From: Gordius sp. MW1
Lineage: Eukaryota; Nematomorpha; Gordioida; Gordea; Gordiidae
Direction: 5' to 3'
Assembly: GCA_964036665.1 (NCBI GenBank)
Contig: OZ038532.1
Span: 1,426,001 to 1,490,000 of the forward strand
DNA length: 64,000 nt
Shown: piece by piece, positions 42,390 to 53,597 of the stretch
Numbering within the stretch: the first letter of the stretch is position 1
How the letters are laid out: each line of letters begins with the position of its first letter
Notes under the pieces: generated by a model
Databases searched by the model: none
Told to the model about the DNA's origin: nothing
The model's input: the letters and a program-made list of their open reading frames with translations, nothing else
Made by a program: the position numbers and the translations under genes

Positions 42390-43944
42390 TACAAAAGTAT
42401 CCAGGAATGTAATCTTATGGCTAAATCAATTTCAGCACCTATGTTCAAATGCGTTTTTAATTAAAATGTCTCTGCCTACCTAATTAATTAACATTAAAGC
42501 CTTGAAGTTAAAGTTTTATTCATTATTTTGCTTTCCAACAAATGCCCCCAGTAAATTTATATGGAAAAATAAAAGACGATAATAATTAAAAGGTTAGGCT
42601 GGTGCAAAGCCAAAAAATTATTAATTCTTATGATTTAGTATCAAATTTAAGTGATAAAATACTTTCAAATCGGCCTGCCAAAAGAATAGCGTTCTATCTC
42701 ATTAATTTATTTGCAATATTTGTAATGCCAAGGTATTTGTTAAAAGTAACAAATATTCAAATTGGGCTTGTAACATAGGGTAACCAAAATGGAAGGTGAT
42801 AAATGCCTCAAAAAGAAGATTTTTGGAATTAAGGGTGGCTTTCCTTGTGCCTGCCCATAGCTGCATCTTTAGTATGGCTGCAACTTCAAATAATACTTTT
42901 TAGGCCGCCTTTCTAATTCGCCAATTGAGTTTGTGAATATTCTATAGTTAGTAGTTGTGATCAATAATATATACGCGAGCGTAGCCTAGATTCAAATTAA
43001 AGGGGGGCAATAACGATTTAGTAAGAGGCAAAATGTTCATATTTTTGAATTATAGTCTAAACTATGTTAAATTTAAAAAAAATTAGATTTAAAAGAGGCA
43101 AGCAATGGGCGTAGCCAAGGAGGGCTGATAAGTTAGCCCGCGGGTTTTGTGCCGATTCATTCCTTTAAGGGGCGAGGGGGTGGAGCGCAATCGATCGAAA
43201 AGCTATGCCCCGCCCCCTTCCGCCCGAGGGGTGGGTATGAATAGTATTGCTGCTGCACTGTGTGAAGGAGGTTGTGTGTGTGGTGGCGGATTAGATTAAC
43301 CTTGGCAATGAATTCGTTTTATAAGCGCTTGCGCTACGCATTTTTGTCACTCACTGCCCCACAATTTTAGTGACATCAAATATCCGCGGTAAATTTCTGA
43401 TGTAAAAAAATCTTTGGGATCGTGTGTAAGTCGAGTGGGGGTAAGGCTTATATAGCCATTTTTTACATATGTGACATTTAACATCGAGTCATCGACATCA
43501 TACACTTGGCTATAGACTTGGTTCATGCTTAAAAACGAGTCAGAACATAAATAAGAGCTCAGTAATTAGTAAAACTTTTTTATATAAAAATTCATAAATA
43601 ATCTTTAAAGTCGTCCCCATTAAAGTTCGCAGCCGATGGCACTAGAATTTATATGCAGCTCTACATATTGTTTTCAAGAATAGTAATTTTATCAAAATAT
43701 TTTTATAATAAATTTGTTATACCTTTGTTTAAATATAGCTAATATTTAATTTTAGACAATTTATCTCCCTTAAAAAACTTAGGAAGAACGTCTAGCTTGT
43801 GAGGCGATAACTCACTTCTATTTAAATTCGTGATTTGTGACTATTTGTGTCTCTTACTTGACTAATTAAAATTCCTTTCATACCAAGAATTAAAAAATAA
43901 ACTGGTAATTTAGAGTATAATAATTTTATTTTACAAAAAAATAC
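42390..43944. other. AT-rich region with a GC-rich island
   Basis: Scraps of the GCGTAGCC MITE family lie at 42977-43030 and 43100-43130. A GC-rich stretch at 43120-43290 (GCCCGCGGG, GGGGCGAGGGGGTGGAGCG, CCCGCCCCCTTCCGCCCGAG) has no similarity I can name. No open frame of note. Confidence 0.35.
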
Positions 43945-44769
43945 ACTGTTATTTTTTTCATTGGTCAGCAGCCACCAGACGGCCAAAAAGCCATATTATG
44001 AATGGTATTAACAGGAACAATCATAAGAGTCAAAAAAACGAAAAAAAAATTTTCGATTCACATTTTGGCCAATGGTCATTTCATTCCATTGGTCAGCAGC
44101 CAACGGAGGGCCAAAAAGTCTTATTATCAATGGTATTAACAAGAACAATATATTAATTTAAACAAAAAAAATAAAAAGAAATTTGGCCTCTCCGGGATTC
44201 GAACCCACATCAGGAGAGGCATAGGCTTTTGTAGGGGGGGGGGCACAGGGACCCATATCAGTAGAGGCATAGGCTCTACTAGGGGAGGGCATAGGTTAAT
44301 TATTTAATTTAACAAAAAAAACGAAAAAATTTTCGATTCACATTTTGGCCAATGGTCATTTTTTTCCATTGGTCAGCAGCCAGCGGACGGCCAAAAAGTC
44401 ATAATAGCAATGGTTGTAACAGGAACAATCATAATGGTCAAAAAAAACGAAAAAAAAACTTGGATTCACATTTTGGCCAATGGTCATTTTTTTCATTGGT
44501 CAGCACCCAACGGACGGCGAAAAAGTCTTATTATCAATGGTAGTAACAAGAACAATCATAAGAGTCAAAAAAAAACTCCGGGATTCGAACCCAAAAACTA
44601 GTTAAATTAACAAAAATTAATAACTAACGAGACAAGACATTCTGTGCAAGACAAGACATTCGGTGCAAGACATCAAGACATTCGATGCAAGACAAGAAAT
44701 TTGGTGCAAGACACCGAACAGCGTGACAAACAAAATGGAAAGCGAGCCCATAAATTGCATAGCAATTAA
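43945..44769 (+). repeat. Helentron-like element (copy j)
   Basis: Four CCAATGG/CCATTGG units (43958, 44068, 44346, 44476) are separated by B-box-like segments (GGGATTCGAACCC at about 44193 and 44580) and an AGAGGCATAGG block. There are five degenerate copies of GACAAGACATTCGGTGCAA (44630-44715), and the 3' end GAGCCCATAAATTGCATAGC is at 44744-44763. The left end runs straight into AT-rich DNA. Confidence 0.6.
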
Positions 44770-44984
44770 AACCTCACGTGAAGAACGTCATTAATAAATA
44801 TAAGGGATATTTATAACGCAACTTCTCTATGGGAATTTAAGGTATAGACACTCAAAATTTCTCCCCTTCATATAGAAAAAATGGAAAAAGTTGTAATCAT
44901 ACTGCATATTTAAATAAAAATTTGTATGATTTAACGCAATTTCTACCCCGTGGATCGATCTTTATAAAGCCGCATTTTCTTCTT

Positions 44985-45190
44985 CTTTATCAAGTATTTG
45001 GTCACACAGCCTTTTTGATTAGTTTCTTCCATCTTGATCGTGTTAGAGCCATGTCTTGATCAATCTTTGTAGATTTCATAACTTTGTCGATTACCCTTTC
45101 CACATAACACGAGTTCGTCCTCTTCCTCTCTCCCCCGGTACCCTCTAGCCCTTGACTTTTTGCACACGGACTTGGGACCGTTGAGGTAGT
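44985..45190 (-). mobile_element. internally deleted, SINE-like RTE derivative
   Basis: On the minus strand the RTE 5' leader (TCAACGGTCCCAAGTCCGTG and TGCAAAAAG) is joined directly to the last ~170 bp of RTE coding sequence (RKRTNSCYVERVIDKVMK, DMALTRSRWKKLI), then the AAAGAAGAAGAAAA tail. It keeps both ends and loses everything between: about 0.2 kb against 3.06 kb. The 64-residue open frame is simply the fused RTE end. Such elements could be copied by the RTE machinery in trans. Confidence 0.78.
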
Positions 45191-46559
45191 GTTCAAAACG
45201 CGGTATAGTTAACACAAATCCAATTTATGTTATTGTAAGTTGCAGCCCATCCTGCCTCTACATATTCCGATTCAGTTAAAAATGGAACGACTCTACCTAG
45301 CATGCTGCAACAGAATTTATTCTATAATCTATAACTTTTACACAAATTTTGATATCCATTTTTTTATGTTTACAATTACGTTATTCAGTATATAATTAAA
45401 ATTGGCAAATCAGCTTAATCATAATTTTATTTAAAATACCAGCACTAATCATTGCCGACAAAAACGTACCGCAAATAGTATGGGCGAGACTCCAGAGATG
45501 GACCTTATTTACAACCCCCCACATGTATACCATAAATTACAAAATGGTTTAAAAAATGGTCAGGCTGACATGTTATTAAGACTTGCAATAGAATCAGAGA
45601 ACTAATATCAATGGCCTTTTAATTTATGTGAAAATATTGCCCCAAGTCTATCATGTCAAGCATCCAAAGGATTGAAGCAAATTCAGAATCAAAATGTTTT
45701 AAAATGGGTGTTTGACAATTGCTTTTATATTGACCGAATTCGCGCAATCTTCGCACAAATTCCTAGTTATTGACTTAATTTTTTATGAGGGTTGTGCCAA
45801 AGCAGAAGAATTTTTTAATAGCACAATCAGTGGTCGTTCTTATAAAAACCAATAATTTTATGACTTTTGTGGGGCGGCTGCTGTTATTATTGCTAAAATA
45901 TTCGTGTCTGTGACAAGACAAATATTCCGTCTTCGCTATTGGTAAGACTTAGGTATTCCACTTTTTCTGTTTTAATATAGGCAGGATTGCCTAAAGGGGG
46001 CGTCAAACATTTTGATAAATAATACTTTAAAAACAAAAATTTAATAAGATTATAGACATCAGTATTGTCCAAGGGGTGAGGAGGGGCGGGGGTAAATATG
46101 TGTCAAAAAATTTAGATTTAAGAAAAATTAATCAAAATTATATTCAATTATTATCTACGATGGGTTTTTGATAAAATGCACCAATAATTTCTTTTCTATC
46201 ATTTTTATACTTATAAAAAGCATTAAGAGTTAAATTATTTGAACTGTTGTGACCAAATTCCGCCATGACCAAATTCCGCCAGTGGGCTTTCTTTAATCTT
46301 TATTCCAAAGCAATAAGCTCCCTTCATTTTTTTTGAATATGCATTGAACTCGAGAAATGCACTGTCTTTTTAGGCTTAATTGGCCCACCATTACGATATA
46401 GTTAAAAACCCAGCCCGGGCGGGCCCAGCTTAGACCTTTCTTTGACAAATTTCTTTTATATTTTCCTGTTCTTTAAATGCAAATTTTCTCTAATATTAAA
46501 ACAATCATTTATTTAAATAATAAAAAAGTTTAATCAAAACTTTAAACAACATAATCTCT
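45191..46559. other. AT-rich spacer
   Basis: A GGGCGGGCCCAGC piece at about 46410 resembles hAT subterminal sequence. GACCAAATTCCGCCA is repeated at about 46252-46280. No gene was recognised. Confidence 0.35.
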
Positions 46560-47051
46560 AACGGGTTTTTATTTCTTACAACAAGCGACCCGCCTTTTCG
46601 CTTTCACTTGTAGCACTTGTAGCTGCATAAGCCATTTATCTCACATTGAATTGGAAACTATATGCAAGGTTCATTTTATTTAACAAAAATTAACTAATTT
46701 TGTTCATTTTCAACTTATAAAAAATAAAAAATTTGGGATTAACTTATTTAAAAATCACTTGTTCTATGAATATGTAATGAGGGAAAATTAATATTGATTA
46801 AATCATTACCGCAAATATAAAATAAATATAAATTTTGAAAAACACACACCATTTCTACATAAAAATACAAAAATTAATTCATTACTTAAATAATTTTGCT
46901 GTCCGCAGCCGGGGCTAGCATAGCTAGGCCCAGCCCGAGCAAGGCACGTGTTTTTTAACAAAAAGTCCATCCATGTCCGGCACGTTTATAGGCCGTCCGC
47001 AGGTCGGATTTTTTTTATTTAATCTTTGCCGATGACAACTATATTTGCATT
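46560..47051 (+). repeat. older interspersed repeat, split by a fold-back hAT (continues at 49540-49650)
   Basis: The landmarks AACAAGCGACCCGCC, TAGCACTTGTAGCTG, CTATGCAAGGTT, a GCTGTCCGCAGCCGGGGCT block, AAAAGTCCATCCAT and GATGACAACTATATTTGCATT recur in the same order at 63108-63660. After the hAT the match resumes at 49548 (AAGTTGACTTGTCATGATC, AATTTGATCAT). It is non-coding, with GC-rich parts. Family unknown. Confidence 0.65.
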
Positions 47052-49539
47052 TAGTGATGGGAAAACCCGGGGTTTTTTAAACCCAAGCCTGAGGTTTTAA
47101 GTTAGGTTGTTTTAAAACCTCGAGGTTTTAAACCTACCTAACCTAAAACCTTTTAGGCTTAGCATGGGTTTTGCATCCACCTAAGGGTTCCCCAACGTCC
47201 CTAACTAAAATTTTGGGCAAGATTCAAACTCTAGCCCAAAACATTAGGTCGGAACGAAATGCAAAACCCCGGTCACCTTGGGGTTTCCATTCATAAGGTA
47301 TGGTTTTTATATACTAATATTTCGGCTGAATGACGGTCACTAAGCAATTTTATAAAATAAATTCTTAATTATCATTTGTTTTGATTTAAAAAATAAATTA
47401 AAATAATATTGTATCCTAATATCAATATATAAAATAATAATATCAAATAAATACTCTACTATATTGTAATAAAAAATGTAAATGTATTATATCGGTTTTG
47501 GCCATCTATAAACTATTTTAATTTAGATTAACACATTATATCCTTACCTTATACCATGCATGTAGTAGTGGCACTGCACCATACCATATAACTCCCCCCC
47601 CCCCTTCTCTTTCCCTTCTCACACAACCCAGCGTATAATGCGAGCTTGAGGATACCCTTGCTCCAAAATATTCACACCCAAAGAGCAAGGCAGTCGCCTT
47701 GCTCCAACCCTGCTCTACTCCGGGCCATCCCTGTTCCCAACCCCGTTCCGACCCCACATAACCCAAACATTATTTTGTATGGGAGGCGATGCGCTACTAT
47801 GCTATGACGCATACATATCCATATGCATAAGTTAGGGAGGGAGGAGAAGGGGAGAGTGCGTGCTGTGCTGCTACAAGCTATGCATAAGCTATGCAGTAGT
47901 TAAGAGTGAATAAACATTACTTACATGGCGTTTAGATGAATTAGCTAATTTAGATTTTACCTGAATATTTTCCCTTAATTTAATCCTCCAATGTACTTAT
48001 AGAAATCCCAACCCTGAAGTGACTTAAGGGGTTTGCAGGACCCCATTCTTAAAATGATCATAATTTTAAATAGAGTAACACGTCTCAAATTTTAAATATA
48101 AGTTTATTAAAGCCTCTTATAGGTTTGTAAAAAAATTAATTTAATTATAAATACAAATTTTAAATTTATATGCAATTTACCAAACACTAAGAAAATGAAT
48201 AAAAATCAAAATGACATGTTTTATTTTTGTAATGGAGACCAAACAGTTAGTAGAAATATAAAAAGCAAATGTTTTTTTATTAAAAGAAGGTTTAAATAAT
48301 ATAAAAAACATGCATTCATGATGAAATGATTAAACAGGAAAAAATTAAAAGACTCTAAAATCACTATTATCATCAAAAAAGACATTAATAAGTTCTTAGA
48401 TAAATAATTATTAAGCCGTAACCGATTATCGGAAGGTAGTAAACAATAAAATTTTTACATATTAATTATTTTTTAAGTTTTAATAATATATTGTCGCCAT
48501 CAAGTTGTCTCTCTTTTAGACTTTGAATTTAAAACATAAAAACATCTAATAAATGCCAATATTTGCGAAGATATCATCAATAAGTATAAAATTAAAACCA
48601 CTTGATCAAATGGCAAAATTAATATATTACCCCGCCTTCACAGCACGGACGCTCCATATTTATTAACAATAACTATAATTACTGCATAGCTTGTAGCAGT
48701 ACAGTACGCTACGCACTATCCCCTACCCCTCCCTCCCTAGCTTATGCATATGGATATGTATGCGTCATAGCATAGTAGCGCATCGCCTCCCATACAAAAT
48801 AAAATTTGGTTTATGTGGGGTCGGAACGGGGTTGGGAACAGGGATGGCCCGGAGTAGAGCAGGGTTGGAGCAAGGCGACTCCTTGCTCTTTGGGTGTGAA
48901 TATTTTGGAGCAAGGGTATCCCCATGCTCGCATTATACGCTGGGTTGTGTAAGAAGGGAAAGAGAAGGGGGGGGGAGTTATATGGTATGGTGCTGTGCTA
49001 CTACTACATGCGTGGTATAAGATAAGGATCTAATGTGTTAATCTAAATTAAAATAGTTTATAGATGGCTAAAACCGATATAATACATTTACATTTTTTAT
49101 TACAATATAGTAGAGTATTTATTTGATATTATTATTTTATATATTGATATTAGGATATAATATTATTTTAATTTATTTTTTAAATCAAAACAAATGATAA
49201 TTAAGAAATTATTTTATAAAATTGCTTAGTGACCGTCATTCAGCCGAAATATTAGTATATAAAAACCATACCTTATGAATGGAAACCCCAAGGCTTGGGG
49301 GGTTTCTCGGGGTTTTGCATTTCGTTCCGACCTCATGTTTTGGGCTAGAGTTTGAATCTTGCCCCAAAATTTTAGGTAGGGACGTTGGGGAACCCTTAGG
49401 TGGATGCAAAACCCATGCTAAACCTAATAGGTTTAAGGTTAGGTTGGTGTAAAACCTCGAGGTTTTCAAACAACCTAACCTAAAACCTAATCTTGGGCGA
49501 ACCTCGGGTCCGCCCCACCTAAGGTTTTTCCCACCACTA
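47052..49539. mobile_element. fold-back hAT with ~850-bp inverted arms
   Basis: The termini TAGTGATGGGAAAA and TTTTTCCCACCACTA are flanked by the perfect 8-bp TSD TTTGCATT (47044-47051, 49540-49547). The arms run to about 47905 and from about 48678 and mirror each other over their whole length. Examples are GAATGACGGTCACTAAGCAA against its complement near 49227, the GGGGTCGGAACGGGGTTGGG block at 48818, and GCTATGCATAAGC. The single-stranded centre is about 770 bp of AT-rich DNA with no transposase. Open frames at 47536-47766, 48760-49020 and 49236-49553 are the arms read in chance frames. Confidence 0.88.
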
Positions 49540-49650
49540 TTTGCATTAATCAAGTTGACTTGTCATGATCGTCAAAGTAGACTTTCTGAAGATCCTTAGA
49601 TCTCAGTTGAATTTGATCATACCTCCCTGCCTACGCCACTGTTTTTATGT

Positions 49651-50744
49651 TAAAATTTACACTTTACTACCTTTTAATACCAATTGTATTAATTGCTATT
49701 AAGTAAAAACTTTCTATGAATTTTTAATATGGTCGTCAGCAGGTTTTCACGCTACAATGATATCATCAATGTAACATACAAACCCATTACATCCCAAATT
49801 AACCACTCACTATTGTTTTAAATATAAGGCAAAATCTTATTGCATTCTACATCTTAGTGGATCTCTTAAATTAAACATCCTTTTATCAAGTGCATAGGTG
49901 TTGAGTGATAAGTTGGGGACAAGACATACCTTTATGTCGGTTTTGCCGAAATTAAAACACCTCGCACCGTGAACATTGATGTTTTGAGAATGAACAAGTT
50001 CCATTTGATAAATTTTAATGTTATGCATTAATAAAAATAGTGGTGTAACTATATTGTTTTTTAACCAGCCCATTGAATCATTTTAAAGTCATGACTAACG
50101 ATTTCGCTGGATCCTGGAATGTGCGTACAGGACTTAATAGTCAATTGGCAGGAGGTGGAGTCAATAATGTGTTATTATTAATCGTATTTTATATTAAAAT
50201 TTATAATTCAAATAGCAGTGTCTGATAATTATGGTCAGATAACCTTTTCGAATGCTTTATGGGCTTGACAAATAACATTGTTGTTATTGATTTTAAGGGT
50301 ATATTACTTTAATCATTATTTATTAACAAAACTTAGTCATTATACTACCAAAATGCGTTAGCATAATGAAATGTTTACCGAAAAATAGTTTGAAATTAAT
50401 ATAGTCAGTGATTGCCCGATACAATTTATATAGTAACCATATTGTTGTGATCCGTTACCAACCAGTCAGTTAGAATGACATGCATATGCACTATATTCAA
50501 TATTATTCTAAGCAGGCGCATAGCAGAGTTTCTTAAGGGGGAGAAGCTGCCAAAAAATTATAACACTTTTATTTGTAATAAAATAAAGATCAAAACCAAA
50601 AAAGTCTAGCCCGCTGCCGGGTTCGCTCAGCCTGGGCCGGGCAAGCAACTGTCTTAAATCTAGGTACGCCCAAACGGGCATTCTAACAAGATTCGGGCTA
50701 AATGAATGGTGTGCTTTTTGTCACTTTATATTTGATTGTATTAT
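49651..50744. other. AT-rich spacer
   Basis: The GC-rich piece at 50608-50700 (CCGCTGCCGGGTTCGC, TGGGCCGGGCAAGC) again resembles hAT subterminal DNA. No gene was recognised. Confidence 0.35.
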
Positions 50745-52187
50745 CTATATATATAAAGTAAAGTGTATATATGTATATATAGAGCTAAATTCTGAAACTA
50801 CCGGTCCGACGCGCGAAGATTACCCCTAGATTCCCAGGGCGGCCAGGGGTAAAATAGCTTTTTCAGAATCTAAAATTCCTTTTAGTTTTCGAGATATTGG
50901 GTTTTATGCGTTTTGACGTTCAATAAAATGTCAATCAAACGCACCTTCTCGCGTTCGTTGAAAATTTGAATATACAGACAGTTCTGTAGGAAAAGTGTAT
51001 CACTTATAGTAGTTTGTAAAGCGTAATCTTTTCTTAACGGCGACAACATAAAATTTATGAATTAAATTTCTTAAACGTCATCTTTTCTTAACGGTGACAA
51101 TATAAAATTTATGAATTAAATTTCTTAAACGTCATCTTTTCTTAACGGTGACAAGACAACATAAAATTTATGAATTAAATTTCTTAGACGTCATCTTTTC
51201 TTAACGGTGACAACATAAAATTTATGAATTAACCTGAAATAAATAAAATTATAGATTGTTTGAGAAAATATATAGGTGAAGAAGATGAATTTTTCTCATT
51301 ATCATTAAATGAGATATTTTAAATGAGAAAGATGAAAGTATATATAATTTAAATGTAATACAAAATAGTCCAACGTTGATTATTCTGAGTAAATGCTATT
51401 TATATATAAATGTCATTATTTATCTATCATTAATTTTTATTAAATGAGATATTTAAATGAGAATAAATACTGAAACTACCGGCCCGATTCGCGCGAAACT
51501 TTACCCGTAGGTTCTCAGGGCGGCCAGGTGTAAAATAGCTTTTTCAGATTGCTAAAATTCCTTTTAGTTTTAAAAATATCGGACATTTCTCGGCCTTTTG
51601 GTTTTAAAAAAGGGCTAAATGAAACTTCAGATCCGATTCGAGCGAAAATTTAGCCGTAGATGCCCAGATAGGCCAGGGGTAAAATAGCTTTTTCAGATTC
51701 CTAAAATACCTATTTGTTTTAAAAATATCTGACATTAACAGACTATTTAAATTAAATAAATAAAATTTAAATTATGCAGTTTTTGTCATTATTATCACGT
51801 GGTCGATCATAGAAGCATACTTTTAATAATTATCCATCCTTCAATTATTATTTTATTATATTAAAGAAAATTGTATTTCAAATAAATCAGCTAACTAGAA
51901 AAATAAAATAATGGTATTATTGTATAATAAGTAACAGCATTAATAAGCAATTTTTTTAAAAAACATTTAATTTTAGTCGGATTTGATGACTAAAACAGAA
52001 TTTGCATTTGGTTTGTCTTATTATATAAATATATGCTAAAAATAGTGGGTTCATAAAATCATTCGGACCTTTCACATTATAAATTATTTCATATATGACC
52101 CCATTTTAGATAAGTCTTATTAATAGCTTATACTTAATTAACCACTTAAGGACTGAGCCAAAGCAACGCTTGGCCGGGCACAGCTAG
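50745..52187 (+). mobile_element. Helitron-3, non-autonomous
   Basis: The 5' end TCTATATATATAAAGTAAAG follows an A (50744). The 3' hairpin GCCAAAGCAACGCTTGGC and CTAG (52184-52187) precede a T (52188). At 1443 bp it is non-coding. It contains a roughly 110-bp module (GAAACTACCGGYCCGA...CAGGGCGGCCAGGGGTAAAA) at about 50790, 51470 and 51620, and a 54-bp tandem array. It shares its last ~60 bp with Helitrons 1 and 2 but not the body, so the family transposes different cargo between common ends. Confidence 0.88.
51015..51232 (+). repeat. 54-bp tandem repeat, four units
   Basis: Units contain CTTTTCTTAACGGTGACAAC, ATAAAATTTATGAATTAAAT and TTCTTAAACGTCAT. The third unit has a short internal duplication (GACAAGACAAC). 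It lies inside Helitron-3. Confidence 0.8.
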
Positions 52188-53228
52188 TTAATAATAAATC
52201 GTAATTGATATCAAAAAAAAATTTAGAATTAAATAAAAAATCAGGCCGAATATTTGACAATATTAATGCAAAAAATTTAAAATATATTTATTTTGAGCCG
52301 GGCAATTCGGTTGTCTTTAATAGAGTTTCAATCTCGTCTCGTCTCGAAAGCAAAATCTCGTCTCGTCTCGGGAGCGATTATGAAAATCTCGATCTCGTCT
52401 CGGTCTGTAAATAATCCAAATGGCAAACCTTATTATTTTTTAAAAAACCTTAATACACAAACTTTTTAAAGTAGCGAGACACGACATTCATTGACAATAA
52501 AAATAGGTGATAATACATAAAGATAACGATGGAAAGTGCAAGTTAAAAAAACTTTAGCTTGAAATATAGAAAATTAAATTTTATAGTTTTAGCAAATTTT
52601 ATTGTATCAAGTTCATTGTGTCTGTCGAATATAAATAGTCTGAGAAATTAGTAAGTTCTCCTATATTTGACAGTTAAAAATTTGGGCAAATTGGGACCCT
52701 TTATGTACCCTGGCTAGAGCCTCAAAGTAGACCTTAGAGCAAACGTTTTAGTCCATTGATATTACCATCATCAATGATAGCCCATAGAATTTATACAAAG
52801 TGCGAGTGACTTTTAATGATAATATTATTATTTACAGAATTGATAACTAGTTGCACATATTAGAACGTTGTAAAAACAACAATAAATTCAGCATTATTAT
52901 AGGATTAAAAACATAAGGTTTTTATTTTATTTTATGACAAAAATCATTATAATCAAATTTGTATTCCAGATAATTTCCTCTCAGTTCTAACTAACTTTGC
53001 CATTAAAATGTTATTTATCAAATACAGTATAAGTTCGTGTATTTATTTAATATTGCACAATTGCCACGATTATATAAATGATAGTAAAGTCAAGAGCCCC
53101 TGCTAACCCCATAATGCATATGACCAAACGATGAATTCACATAATGTCTGAAGCATTCAATTCAATAAAACTCAAAATTTAATCTATTATGGTGTCATCG
53201 AATACTAAATTACTCTTTCTAAATTGCA
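52188..53228. other. AT-rich spacer with a hAT end fragment
   Basis: At 52328-52405 the GTCTCGTCTCG arrays and GAAAGCAAAATCTCG match the subterminal region of the TAGTGATGCGG hAT family; the terminus itself (CACTA) is absent. No gene was seen in the rest. Confidence 0.5.
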
Positions 53229-53452
53229 TGAGCGTAGCCAGGGGGAGGGGGGCAGGGGGGCGGCCGCTCCCTCCTCCCTGAATAACGGAATTTTTTTTTT
53301 AATGCAAAAACCCCTTAAAATTAAAAATTTTTACGCCTTGCCCCTCCCTAGTTGAAAATTAAAAAATTTTTATGTCTTGCCCCTCCCTAATTAAACTATT
53401 AACCGTTTTGCCCCCCCCCCCCCAATCCAAAACTTGGCTACACCGATGCTAA
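53229..53452. mobile_element. GGGCGTAGCCA-type MITE
   Basis: The ends GCATGAGCGTAGCCAGGGG and CTTGGCTACACCGATGC are inverted repeats. Subterminal GGGGGGCGGCCGC and C-run blocks and a duplicated middle (TTACGCCTTGCCCCTCCCTA and TTATGTCTTGCCCCTCCCTA) lie between them. Confidence 0.6.
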
Positions 53453-53511
53453 ATCGTTAGGCAGGCACAAATGACTCTAGGGTGCCCAAAATATCTTGAG
53501 CCACCTGTATC

Positions 53512-53597
53512 ATTATTTAAATTAATTAAGCACCAATTCATAATTACCGCCTCCAGCAGGAAGAGAAACTGAGAAATTTAGATATGCTTTAGTAATA
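53512..53597 (+). repeat. 86-bp target site duplication, left copy
   Basis: It starts ATTATTTAAATTAATTAAGC and ends GATATGCTTTAGTAATA. It is identical to 56359-56444 except for one base (CTCCAGCAGG here, CTCCTGCAGG there). It was ordinary host DNA before the insertion. Confidence 0.92.

Noticed and set aside
47536-49553. Open frames in the fold-back hAT (76, 86 and 105 residues)
   Set aside because: They are mirrored in the two arms and have no similarity to transposases; chance frames in GC-rich arm sequence.
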